Origin: JBAXTZ01 sp037129925
GTDB lineage: Bacteria; Bacillota; Negativicutes; JBAXTZ01
Assembly (NCBI GenBank): GCA_037129925.1
Contig: JBAXTZ010000070.1
Span: 1-10,963, forward strand
DNA length: 10,963 bases
Reading direction: 5' to 3'
The notes under the pieces are model-generated. The model worked only from the letters and a program-made list of their open reading frames with translations. It ran no database searches and was not told the origin of the DNA. Of the stretch, positions 1 through 6,530 are shown piece by piece. The translations under genes and the position numbers were made by a program. Position 1 is the stretch's first letter. Each line of letters opens with the position of its first letter.

Positions 1-20
1 TCAGGAACTAAATACTTCTT

Positions 21-57
21 GGAGAGCGATTGGGGTTGTGATGACACCGGTCGCTCT
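21..57 (+). terminator. Hairpin, first copy of a pair flanking the ATPase gene
   Basis: The arm AGAGCGATTGG (23-33) pairs with CCGGTCGCTCT (47-57) using two G-U pairs. The stem continues past one mismatch to a loop near 39-41. The downstream sequence is T-rich (TGTGCTTTTAGCAGTTTT). It probably ends a gene lying left of the window. A near-copy at 1636-1671 closes the ATPase gene. The T-run is imperfect, so a processed or repeat-type RNA hairpin is an alternative. Confidence 0.5.
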
Positions 58-163
58 TGTGCTTTTAGCAGTTTTAATTGGTTGATTGTTGTGAATAATT
101 GTTACACTGCCGCTCGGGGAATAATATTTAGCCGGAATTACCTTACTGCCTAAAAAGACAGTC

Positions 164-192
164 TTGCGGATTATTATAATTTGGATTATAAT
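164..192 (+). promoter_or_regulatory. Candidate promoter of the ATPase gene
   Basis: TTGCGG (164-169) and TATAAT (187-192) are 17 bp apart. A second TATAAT lies at 175-180 but has no good -35 partner. Initiation near 199 would leave a very short leader beginning at the SD, so the upstream -10 may be the one used. No operator is evident. Confidence 0.4.
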
Positions 193-211
193 AACATCGA
201 GGTGGCAAATA

Positions 212-1633
212 ATGTTTTATGGTAGAGAAAACGAGCGAGCGTTTTTGGATGGACAGTTTGGCCGTCGCGAATCTTCCTTAGTTGTTGTGTACGGTCGGCG
301 AAGGATTGGCAAAACTACACTGTTAGAAAAATTCGCTGACAAAAAAAAGCAGTTGTATTTTTTGGCAACCGAGGAAAGCGAGCAGGCGAATTTCGATAAG
401 TTTTGCGCTATTGCCGCAGACGTATTTGCCGACAATATATTTCTCGAATTGCGCTCTGACTGGGAGATGGCGTTTAAAATAATTGCTGAAAAAAGTGTTC
501 GTGAACGAGTTGTAATTGTTCTTGACGAGTTTCAATATTTATGTTCTGCAAACAGCGCTTTTTCTTCGATAATTCAGCGCTGTTGGGATGGATTTCTTAA
601 AAATGCGAATATTATGCTAGTTTTGTGCGGTTCACACATTGGCATGATGGAGTCGCAAACATTAAACTATACCAGTCCGTTATATGGGCGGCGAACCGGT
701 CAAATAAGACTAAAACAACTGACATATTCGGAAATGCGCCCGGTTTTTACGGATGAAAGCGCCTATGCCCGGATTCTCCGCTATTCGGTGTGTGGCGGAG
801 TGCCAAAGTATGCTGAAGCGTTCATAGGACAGGGAGATTTGCTAGATCAAATTGGTCGCGACGTTCTGGACAAAAATGGATTTTTGTACGAAGAACCATA
901 TTTTTTGCTGAGCAAGGAACTTACCAGCACCGGCAACTATTTTTCGCTTCTCAAAACTATTGCAGCCGGTGATCATAAAATTGGTAAAATCGCCGCTAAA
1001 TTGAACACTATGCAGTCTCAGCTTACGAAGTATCTTAAGGTTTTAATCGACATGGATATCGTCGAACGCCGAGTGCCGGTAACTGAAAGCGATCCGTCTA
1101 AAAGCAAACGCGGACTATATTACATAACTGACAATTTTCTGGAGTTTTGGTTCAAATTTGTATATCCGCGGCGTGATGAATTGGAAACTTTTCGTAAACA
1201 ACGCGCAATGACTGAAATCGCGAAATATCTACCGGAACGGTTAGCAGCGTTTGTATATGAGGATGTCTGTATTCAATATGTCTTGTCGGAAAAGTTTGAA
1301 CAGGATACCGGACTATTTTTCGAACGCGCCGGTCGCTGGTGGAGCAGTAACGAAGAAATTGATGTTGTCGGAATTGCGGCTAGTGACAAAAAAGCCTTGA
1401 TCGCCGAGTGTAAATACTATGCTGGAAAACTTTCGCGTATTCAGCTGGATAAGATAGTTAGTAAATTGCGGCAAGCAGAAATAAACAACAGTTTCGGCGC
1501 TGATGTTCAAAAGATTTTTGCTGTGTTTAGCATCAATGGATTCGAGTCTGATGCGGTCGAATTTGCTCGGTCTAATAATGTGTTGTTGTTTTCTGGTGAT
1601 TGTCAGTTAGTGATTCCAAATTTAGTAAATTAA
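212..1633 (+). CDS. DUF234-type P-loop ATPase with PD-(D/E)XK-like C-terminus
   Basis: This is a 473-aa cytosolic ATPase of the archaeal-type STAND/DUF234 group. Walker A is GRRRIGKTT (about residues 28-36), Walker B is VVIVLDEFQYL (about 100-110), and the family's CGGVPKY motif is near residue 195. A winged-helix-like segment (about 245-310) precedes the C-terminal DUF234 region. There, EEIDVV (about 381-386) followed by ECK (about 399-401) matches the D...ExK core of PD-(D/E)XK nucleases. ATG 212 is preferred because GAGGTGG (199-205) sits at correct SD spacing; an upstream TTG at 164 overlaps the promoter and adds a sequence unlike the family's usual MFxGRExE start. The gene stands alone between two copies of the same hairpin. 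The family's physiological role is poorly known; DNA binding or cleavage and stress or defence functions are possible. The family call is firm, the function is not. Confidence 0.88.
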   Translation: MFYGRENERAFLDGQFGRRESSLVVVYGRRRIGKTTLLEKFADKKKQLYFLATEESEQANFDKFCAIAADVFADNIFLELRSDWEMAFKIIAEKSVRERVVIVLDEFQYLCSANSAFSSIIQRCWDGFLKNANIMLVLCGSHIGMMESQTLNYTSPLYGRRTGQIRLKQLTYSEMRPVFTDESAYARILRYSVCGGVPKYAEAFIGQGDLLDQIGRDVLDKNGFLYEEPYFLLSKELTSTGNYFSLLKTIAAGDHKIGKIAAKLNTMQSQLTKYLKVLIDMDIVERRVPVTESDPSKSKRGLYYITDNFLEFWFKFVYPRRDELETFRKQRAMTEIAKYLPERLAAFVYEDVCIQYVLSEKFEQDTGLFFERAGRWWSSNEEIDVVGIAASDKKALIAECKYYAGKLSRIQLDKIVSKLRQAEINNSFGADVQKIFAVFSINGFESDAVEFARSNNVLLFSGDCQLVIPNLVN

Positions 1634-1635
1634 CA

Positions 1636-1671
1636 GGAGAGCGATTGGAGTGTAATTACGCCAGTCGCTCT
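1636..1671 (+). terminator. Hairpin, second copy, just after the ATPase stop codon
   Basis: AGAGCGATTGG (1638-1648) pairs with CCAGTCGCTCT (1661-1671). It starts two bases after the stop codon and shares the sequence GGAGAGCGATTGG with the copy at 21-57. Differences between the copies preserve pairing (T-G becomes T-A) and both keep a purine-purine mismatch at the same stem position. Its position suggests a transcription end, although the following AATAATTTCC is a weak U-tract. Confidence 0.5.
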
Positions 1672-1779
1672 AATAATTTCCGGTGTGGCTTTTGGTTGAA
1701 AAGCTCCTAAAGGATTTTTGAAAATATTGTCGAATGTAATACGGAGAATAGTTGAAGTGAAATGTCTAGAGGAGTTGCG

Positions 1780-3105
1780 ATGAAAGCGTTGTTAGTGATT
1801 ATTCTATGTTTGCTATTGTTGCCGGGGCTGTGTTGTGCAGGTGAGTTATCAGCGTTGGATATTGCCAACCGCAATGCGCGATTTTTTGCTGATGGCGTAG
1901 GCGTGGATGCTGACACTGGTATTCCTTTTGATACGATATTTGTGGACAAAACCACACGGGCGATTAAGCAAGACCGCTATGTCAACACTACGGAAATTGG
2001 GGAATATCTAAGTATTCTTGTTCTTTGTGAGCGCGGGATAATAACTATTCCAAATATGTCGCCACAACAGGCGTTGCGACGGATAAATTCGCTGTTGAAC
2101 TGTCTTTGGGATGCGCCTAATTGGAAGGGCTTGTTCTATTGGCCGTATAACATTTCTGCTGATGGCGCGTTGGTTCCTGGTGAAGGCGGCAAAGTCGTAC
2201 CAGCAGTTGATAATGGTAATCTTAGTTTTGCCTTGGCTGGTGTTGCGGGCGCTTATCTCAATGATAAGTCGTTTAGTAAATCGGTCATTTGTGAAAAGGT
2301 CGAGTTGTTGCTGGCGCGGCAGATTCCCGGCTGGCAGGCGTTATTTGACCCCAAGCGGCAACTTTTGCGTGCCGGTTGGAATCCGGTGAATAATGCTGAT
2401 CTTGGTTACTATATTGACCGCAAAGCCAACGAAAGCCGGTTGAGTGTAATCTGGGCGATTATTGCTACTAAGGACAGTTCCGCGCCGGTGCCGTTGGCGG
2501 CGATGGAGAATATGCCGTTATTTACCGGCGAATATACGCTTGCAAACGGCAAAAAGCTGACTGCGGAATTAACTTGGGACGGCACGATTTTTCAGGCTTT
2601 GTTGCCGGCGATTTACATCAATGAAAGTAAATATATCAGCGACTACTCGTTGATTAGTAATTTTGTTGCCGCACAGGCGGACTTTGCCAATCGCCACGGC
2701 TTACCAGCGCTGCTGTCGGCATCATCAACTATCGATGACGGTTACGCGAGTTTTGGTTTGAAAGAGCTGTCTGAATCTTATGTAAAATTTGGCAATGCTG
2801 CGCCGCCCGATGACTGCGGCACGCCTCACGCCTCGGCCTTGGCGTATTTGGTTAACCCGAAATTGAGTTTACAGCTGTTGAATGATTTGTATCGAAAGTA
2901 TCCTCAAATAGAAACGCCGTATGGCTGGTACGATGCGATTAACGCCAAGGGCGAAACTGGTTCGAAGCTATTGTCGCTGGACCAGGGGATGTTGGTGTTG
3001 GCGTTGAGTGGTAACGACACTGCAAATTGGGTGGAAAATTATTTAAACAGCAAACAGTTGTTGCCTACGCTACAGGCTATTTACAAGAGTTATAGACCAC
3101 AATAA
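1780..3105 (+). CDS. Exported glycoamylase-like (alpha/alpha)6-barrel protein
   Basis: This 441-aa protein has a clear signal peptide (MKALLVIILC..., cleavage likely after CCA20). ATG 1780 is chosen because AGAGGAG lies 6-7 bases upstream; the in-frame ATG at 1762 lacks an SD. The mature part resembles the glycoamylase family (PF10091, related to GH144/GH162 beta-1,2-glucanases): DRYVNTTEIGEYLSIL near 66-80, NESRLSVIWAI near 217-227, TWDGTIFQALLPA near 265-277, DDGYASFGL near 319-327, PHASALAYLVNP near 349-360, and a closing YGWYDAIN...LDQGMLVLAL near 381-409. It probably hydrolyses or binds a glucan outside the cytoplasm. The family's usual G-I-S-E-S motif appears here as L-L-S-A-S (about 311-315), so activity or specificity may differ. 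A GH5 gene begins 24 bp downstream and is likely cotranscribed. The substrate is not predictable from the sequence alone. Confidence 0.75.
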   Translation: MKALLVIILCLLLLPGLCCAGELSALDIANRNARFFADGVGVDADTGIPFDTIFVDKTTRAIKQDRYVNTTEIGEYLSILVLCERGIITIPNMSPQQALRRINSLLNCLWDAPNWKGLFYWPYNISADGALVPGEGGKVVPAVDNGNLSFALAGVAGAYLNDKSFSKSVICEKVELLLARQIPGWQALFDPKRQLLRAGWNPVNNADLGYYIDRKANESRLSVIWAIIATKDSSAPVPLAAMENMPLFTGEYTLANGKKLTAELTWDGTIFQALLPAIYINESKYISDYSLISNFVAAQADFANRHGLPALLSASSTIDDGYASFGLKELSESYVKFGNAAPPDDCGTPHASALAYLVNPKLSLQLLNDLYRKYPQIETPYGWYDAINAKGETGSKLLSLDQGMLVLALSGNDTANWVENYLNSKQLLPTLQAIYKSYRPQ

Positions 3106-3129
3106 GAATTCTGAAGTGAGGTGAGCTAT

Positions 3130-4221
3130 ATGAAGGTGATTATAGTATTTTTCTTGCTACTGTTGGTATTTGGGAGCGTTGCGACCGCTAATGCTGATAA
3201 TATCGTTTCTAGGAATGGCAACAAACTTAGGTTGGATAATCGCGATTTCTATTTTGCCGGTACTAACTTCTATGGACTGTTTACGATGCAACCGGCGGAG
3301 ATTGATAAGGCAATGGCGGCGATGCAGGCTGATGGCGTAAAAGTTGTGCGGACTTGGTGTGCTTCACACGACTATTGCGCATTTGAACCGAAAAAAGGCG
3401 TGTACGATGAACAGCGTTTTCAATTGTTCGACTATATTCTTCAATCTGCCAATAAACATAATATTCGGGTTTTGGTCTGTCTGGAGAACTATTGGGAGGC
3501 TTATGGCGGTATTGACACTCGGTTGCAGTGGGAAGGGTTGCCGGGTGGTACCGGTCCTAATCGGGCTAAGTTCTATACTACCTTGGGTTGTAGAGTAAGC
3601 TATAAGAATTTCGTAAAGCATGTAATATCCCGGACTAACACGCTAACCGGCGTTGCCTACAAAAACGATCCGACAATTTTCGCATGGGAACTTATGAATG
3701 AGCCGCGCTGTCAGGGTGTCGGCGATGATTCGACTGGATATATTCTGCGCGCGTGGGTTGACGAGATGGCGGGATTTATCAAATCGTTGGATAGTAAACA
3801 TCTGGTTGGTACTGGCCTGGAGGGACATGGCACTAATTATGGTTTTGGCGGCGATGATGGTAATCCGTTTATAAAAATTCAACGCTCGCCGTATATCGAC
3901 TATTGCACGGCGCATGTATATCCTGACGAACCGTGGGCCGGATTGAATCCGGAGCAGACCGGACAATTGATTAGTCGGTATATTTACGACGCCGAAGTAA
4001 TTTTGAATAAGCCGTTCTTTCTTGAAGAGTTCAATAGCCGAAAAAATCAGACGGAGTATTGGCAGGCAATGTATGGAGCGATTGAACATGATAATGCTGC
4101 CGGAGATTTGTTCTGGGATTATTATCTTGCCAAACCGTATTCGGAGTATGAAATGACTCCGGACAATCCGTTGCTGAAGGCAGTCTTCCGGCCGCACGCG
4201 TTGGTTATGCAAAATAAGTAG
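3130..4221 (+). CDS. Exported GH5 (endo-mannanase/cellulase-like) glycoside hydrolase
   Basis: This 363-aa protein begins with a signal peptide (MKVIIVFFLLLLVFG..., cleavage near TANA-D). ATG 3130 is preferred over GTG 3121 because GAGGTGAG (3118-3125) is its SD. The TIM-barrel signatures of GH5 are present: RTW near residue 74, WELMNEP with the acid/base Glu near 191, AHVYPDEPW (His/Tyr near 262/264), FFLEEFN with the nucleophile Glu near 300, and a late barrel Trp in LFWDYY near 329. The overall pattern (FAGTNFYGL, NDPTIFAWELMNEP, HVYPD) is closest to subfamily 7 beta-mannanases. It would cleave beta-1,4-mannan or a related polymer by a retaining mechanism outside the cytoplasm. No carbohydrate-binding module or sortase/S-layer anchor is seen. 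It lies in tandem with the upstream glycoamylase-like gene. Confidence 0.85.
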   Translation: MKVIIVFFLLLLVFGSVATANADNIVSRNGNKLRLDNRDFYFAGTNFYGLFTMQPAEIDKAMAAMQADGVKVVRTWCASHDYCAFEPKKGVYDEQRFQLFDYILQSANKHNIRVLVCLENYWEAYGGIDTRLQWEGLPGGTGPNRAKFYTTLGCRVSYKNFVKHVISRTNTLTGVAYKNDPTIFAWELMNEPRCQGVGDDSTGYILRAWVDEMAGFIKSLDSKHLVGTGLEGHGTNYGFGGDDGNPFIKIQRSPYIDYCTAHVYPDEPWAGLNPEQTGQLISRYIYDAEVILNKPFFLEEFNSRKNQTEYWQAMYGAIEHDNAAGDLFWDYYLAKPYSEYEMTPDNPLLKAVFRPHALVMQNK

Positions 4222-4287
4222 ATAAGCTCGTTATGATTATTGATGCGTTCAATGAAGCGTTCACAAACTAAAACGCTGGAGGAAACG

Positions 4288-5196
4288 ATGACGGATATTG
4301 ATAGAATCCGCGGCGCCTTGTTTGGTGTTGCCGTGGGTGATGCGCTTGGCGCGCCGGTTGAGTTTATGAGCGCCGAGGATATTGCACGAAAACATGGCAA
4401 AGTTACTATGATGTTGGGTGGCGGCTGGCTGAATGTTGAACCGGGGGAGATTACCGATGATACACAAATGTCCTTATGCGTCGCCGAAGGAATTGTGGCA
4501 GCACCGCTTGCGCCTGTTGAAGAGGTCGGCGCGCGGTTTATTGACTGGTATAATACTAAACCAAAGGACATTGGTAGAACATGCCAGTCGTCGATTAGAA
4601 ACGCGATGAATAATTCGAAGAAAAGCGGTAAGCCGGCTGCCAAAAGCGACTGGATTGCCGCTGCCCGGACTACAGATAACTCACTGGGCGGTCTTTCTGC
4701 CGGGAACGGGGCTTTGATGCGCACTGTTTACACTGGTCTGTATTATGGTCAAGAGCATGAGGCTGCAACTGTGGATATCGCCAGAATGACTCATTGGAAT
4801 GAGGAGAGTACTGACGCCTGTGTGTTGTATTCAAATCTCATCGCGAAGTTTACTGAGGGTACCGGTATTGATGTTGCAGTCGAGTCATTGAAAAACACTC
4901 GTTATTCCGGAGATGTTCAGAATCAAGCTCCGTCTGGATATGTAGTTGATAGCATGTGCTGCGCTTTGGATAGTTTGTTTTGTACCGGGTCTTTTGAAGA
5001 CGCAGTTATTGTAGCTGTTAATCTTGGTGGGGACGCTGATACTATCGGCGCGATTACTGGCGGATTGGCTGGCGCGTTGTATGGTTATTCGGCTATTCCG
5101 GGGAAGTGGTTGGAGACGCTTGCGGTGGATGTTTCGGAGAAGTTATTGCGATTGGCTGATTTGGCGGATCGGAATCGGGGTGGGGTTGAGAACTAG
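4288..5196 (+). CDS. ADP-ribosylglycohydrolase (DraG/ARH family)
   Basis: This 302-aa soluble protein removes ADP-ribose from a protein or small molecule using two divalent metal ions. Family motifs are complete: DRIRGALFGVAVGDALGAP (5-23), GEITDDTQMSL (53-63) with metal ligands T56-D57-D58, SAGNGALMR (137-145), the MTHW histidine (H169), and NLGGDADTIGAITGGLAGA (245-263) with D249, D251 and T252. ATG 4288 follows GCTGGAGGAAACG; the earlier in-frame TTG/ATG codons at 4240-4252 lack an SD and add residues before the canonical start. The gap to the GH5 stop is 66 bp with no evident terminator, so readthrough is plausible. Its target is unknown. No ADP-ribosyltransferase or macrodomain partner is visible here, so it could reverse host-cell signalling or process ADP-ribosylated metabolites. 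Confidence 0.9.
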   Translation: MTDIDRIRGALFGVAVGDALGAPVEFMSAEDIARKHGKVTMMLGGGWLNVEPGEITDDTQMSLCVAEGIVAAPLAPVEEVGARFIDWYNTKPKDIGRTCQSSIRNAMNNSKKSGKPAAKSDWIAAARTTDNSLGGLSAGNGALMRTVYTGLYYGQEHEAATVDIARMTHWNEESTDACVLYSNLIAKFTEGTGIDVAVESLKNTRYSGDVQNQAPSGYVVDSMCCALDSLFCTGSFEDAVIVAVNLGGDADTIGAITGGLAGALYGYSAIPGKWLETLAVDVSEKLLRLADLADRNRGGVEN

Positions 5197-5224
5197 CATA
5201 GTATAGTGAAGTAATATTATCGGG

Positions 5225-5250
5225 GGCTATGTGGTGGCCGGGGTATTTTT
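5225..5250 (+). terminator. Weak candidate terminator after the glycohydrolase
   Basis: GGCTA (5225-5229) can pair with TGGCC (5235-5239), followed five bases later by a run of T (5244-5251). The stem is short and includes a G-U pair. It may partly separate the three-gene run from the next gene. Confidence 0.3.
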
Positions 5251-5271
5251 TATAGTAAAGAGGCAAAGAAA

Positions 5272-5607
5272 ATGAAGAAAGTATTGTTCATATTGACATT
5301 GCTAACGTTAATTTCTTTTCCATGTTTAGCGCTTCAAGTTTGTTTTCTCGAACATGGCGGGTCACCCAATCTAAGGATTTATGTAACTCAAGACCGCTAT
5401 TTAGCCGATGTTTGTGTATATTTCACTGACAGTGAACAAGCTGCCGCTAACAATACTTGTATTTGGTATAAAACTAATGACATGCAAGCGGATAAAAGAT
5501 TCCTGATCGTAAACCACCGTACAGATGCCGACTTAACAATTCTATTTGTCGATAACAAAGCTTTCGCGCAATGGATAAATTATGACAAGAAGAAACTGCT
5601 TGATTAG
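5272..5607 (+). CDS. Small exported protein, DUF6150-like
   Basis: This is a 111-aa protein with signal peptide MKKVLFILTLLTLISFPCLA and an SD-like AAGAGG about 9 bases upstream of ATG 5272. The mature part has repeated short beta-type units: RIYVTQDRYLADVCVYFTD, then CIWYKTNDMQADKRFLIVN, then HRTDADLTILFVDNKAFAQW. The recurring pattern (aromatic-V, three to five residues, ADxxVYxxD) is what I associate with DUF6150, a small family without assigned function. Paired cysteines (C24, C48, C63) could form a disulfide outside the cytoplasm. It lies 75 bp after the glycohydrolase and could be its own unit. No molecular role can be assigned. Confidence 0.7.
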   Translation: MKKVLFILTLLTLISFPCLALQVCFLEHGGSPNLRIYVTQDRYLADVCVYFTDSEQAAANNTCIWYKTNDMQADKRFLIVNHRTDADLTILFVDNKAFAQWINYDKKKLLD

Positions 5608-5731
5608 CTGTCTTTTATATTTATTTGTGTGCGCGATTTCGACGGTTTTACAATAATTCCGCTAAACATATGTGAAATTAGCTCGAGCTTCATATTTTAA
5701 TTTATTAATAAACATTATTGCAGATAATGGG

Positions 5732-5760
5732 TTGACTTGACCAAATTTCGGTAGTATAAT
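5732..5760 (+). promoter_or_regulatory. Strong sigma-70 type promoter of the structured RNA
   Basis: TTGACT (5732-5737) and TATAAT (5755-5760) are separated by exactly 17 bp. The predicted start is A5767, one base before the first paired base (5768) of the first hairpin. No SD and no credible start codon follow closely, as expected for a noncoding transcript. Confidence 0.85.
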
Positions 5761-5847
5761 TTGCTTACACTCAAAAACGAAACGGCAAAACCGGATCGAA
5801 TATGAGTGGACGTACGGCAAGGTTGACAGCTTGCTGAAACGGATCCG

Positions 5848-5988
5848 CCCCGCAACTGCTGCTGGTGAAACGCAGGTTAAGTTCATCAGTTTAATGGAGC
5901 CCAAAAGGTAAACCAGACATAGCAGTAGTACCGTAGTTACCCAAGCATACGCGGCAGCAACGGGGAGAGGAGCCAGCAAACCGCTGGC
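5848..5988 (+). repeat. Tandem RNA domain, unit A
   Basis: Helices: P1 CCCCG (5848-5852) with CGGGG (5961-5965); P2 ACTGCT (5855-5860) with AGCAGT (5921-5926); P3 CTGGT (5862-5866) with ACCAG (5912-5916); P4 CGT (5932-5934) with ACG (5949-5951); trailing hairpin GCCAGC/GCTGGC (5972-5988). Segments shared with unit B include GCAACTG, GGTGA, GCAG, CAGTAG, CGTAGT and AAGCA. Confidence 0.75.
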
Positions 5989-5998
5989 AAATACCCAA

Positions 5999-6137
5999 CT
6001 CGCAACTGTTGTCGGTGAGAGCAGACAATCTCATCGATATAAGATGATGGAGACAACGTCATCTGACTTAACAGTAGCGTCGTAGTGGTCAAAGCAACAC
6101 GATGGCAACGAGAAGGGGGCCTGAAAAAAAAACAGGC
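5999..6137 (+). repeat. Tandem RNA domain, unit B
   Basis: Equivalent helices: P1 CTCG (5999-6002) with CGAG (6109-6112); P2 ACTGTT (6005-6010) with AACAGT (6070-6075); P3 GTCGG (6011-6015) with CTGAC (6063-6067), one G-U; P4 TCGT (6080-6083) with ACGA (6099-6102); trailing hairpin GCCTG/CAGGC (6119-6137). The offset from unit A is about 150 nt. The inner arm between P3 strands differs most between units. Confidence 0.75.
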
Positions 6138-6209
6138 GTCTGACCGACGAGCCTTGACCGCCGGCGATGAGCCGACGGCCAAGACTTACGAGGGAAAAAC
6201 AACAAAGAA

Positions 6210-6247
6210 CCCGCACACCTTTTGTGGTGACGCGGGCTTTTGTTTTT
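6210..6247 (+). terminator. Strong rho-independent terminator of the structured RNA
   Basis: CCCGC (6210-6214) pairs with GCGGG (6232-6236) and, inside, CACC (6216-6219) with GGTG (6226-6229). The stem is followed by CTTTTGTTTTTT. This is the clearest terminator in the window and defines the 3' end of the RNA. Confidence 0.9.
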
Positions 6248-6448
6248 TAAATCACTTTGTATTTTCGGGTTTGACGTTTTTGTTTGGTTTTATAGTTTTT
6301 CCTTTAAATAACCAGGTTTGTTTTTCCAATCTAGTAACTTAGCATAGGTTTTCCTCTTCATATTTGTCTCATTCCTTATACTTTTAACAACATAATAATT
6401 GCACATTGTCTATTTTTATCAACTTATATCGCAAATGAAGGAGTCGTT
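6248..6448. other. AT-rich intergenic stretch
   Basis: No reading frame with an SD, and no strong hairpin, is seen between the RNA terminator and the small ORF at 6449. The top strand has long pyrimidine-rich segments (about 6290-6385). A TTGACG at about 6270 has only a poor -10 partner. No confident promoter for the small ORF was found. Confidence 0.5.
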
Positions 6449-6526
6449 ATGTTCCCCTTTAATGAAATATTAATGCCCGTTCAATTAACGGTTCTAGACG
6501 CAATTGTGGGCTTTTTGTTGTTCTAG
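6449..6526 (+). CDS. Candidate 25-codon hydrophobic small protein
   Basis: ATG 6449 is preceded by AAGGAG (about 6438-6443) at good spacing. The 25-aa product begins MFPFNEILMP and ends AIVGFLLF. It is mostly hydrophobic and could be a membrane peptide. A hairpin with a T-run begins four bases after the stop codon. SD plus ORF plus terminator-like structure supports a real gene, although a 25-codon frame can occur by chance. Small hydrophobic peptides of this sort include type I toxins and holin-like peptides, but I see no convincing sequence match and no clear antisense RNA partner. Function is unassigned. Confidence 0.4.
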   Translation: MFPFNEILMPVQLTVLDAIVGFLLF

Positions 6527-6530
6527 TAGG

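Larger units (their letters stand above)
5767..6247 (+). ncRNA. Unassigned structured noncoding RNA, about 480 nt
   Basis: The interval lies between a consensus promoter and a strong terminator and is packed with complementary segments. In order: hairpin 1 pairs CACTCA (5768-5773) with TGAGTG (5803-5808), with inner CGG/CCG pairs. Hairpin 2 pairs CGGCAAG (5815-5821) with CTTGCTG (5830-5836). Domain A spans 5848-5965, followed by hairpin GCCAGC/GCTGGC (5972-5988). Domain B spans 5999-6112, followed by hairpin GCCTG-A9-CAGGC (6119-6137). Next come a 6153-6183 hairpin with CTTG/CAAG, CCG/CGG and CGGC/GCCG segments, and the terminator at 6210-6247. Domains A and B are sequence-related with compensatory helix changes. 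It is richer in GC than its flanks. I do not recognise it as RNase P RNA, tmRNA, 6S, or a riboswitch class I know. Large ornate families (ROOL, GOLLD, OLE, raiA, HEARO) were not excluded because I cannot run a covariance search. Confidence 0.8.

Noticed and set aside
3643..4212. 189-codon minus-strand frame inside the GH5 gene
   Set aside because: It is antisense to a gene with complete catalytic motifs and has no SD or family resemblance.
4122..4724. 200-codon minus-strand frame over the GH5/glycohydrolase junction
   Set aside because: It overlaps two well-supported plus-strand genes and has biased, low-complexity composition.
5848..5870. Resemblance to a cobalamin riboswitch (CCCGCAACTG)
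   Set aside because: The same string recurs in unit B as part of P1/P2 pairing. The upstream GGGAA/GGTG...AATCC elements and the B12 box are absent, and no coding gene follows on the transcript.
5662..6216. Minus-strand open frames across the RNA region
   Set aside because: They have no SD, low-complexity products and overlap the promoter and helices of the RNA.
5767..6247. RNase P RNA or tmRNA
   Set aside because: The GAGGAAAGTCC-type P4 strand and matching 3' strand of RNase P are missing, as is the tmRNA tRNA-like end with CCA and its GTTCAA arm. A GTAGTACCG string shared with tmRNA is isolated.
6085..6342. Open frame of 85 codons on the plus strand
   Set aside because: It runs through domain B, the poly-A loop, and the terminator of the structured RNA, with no SD. 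The pairing pattern explains this sequence better than coding does.
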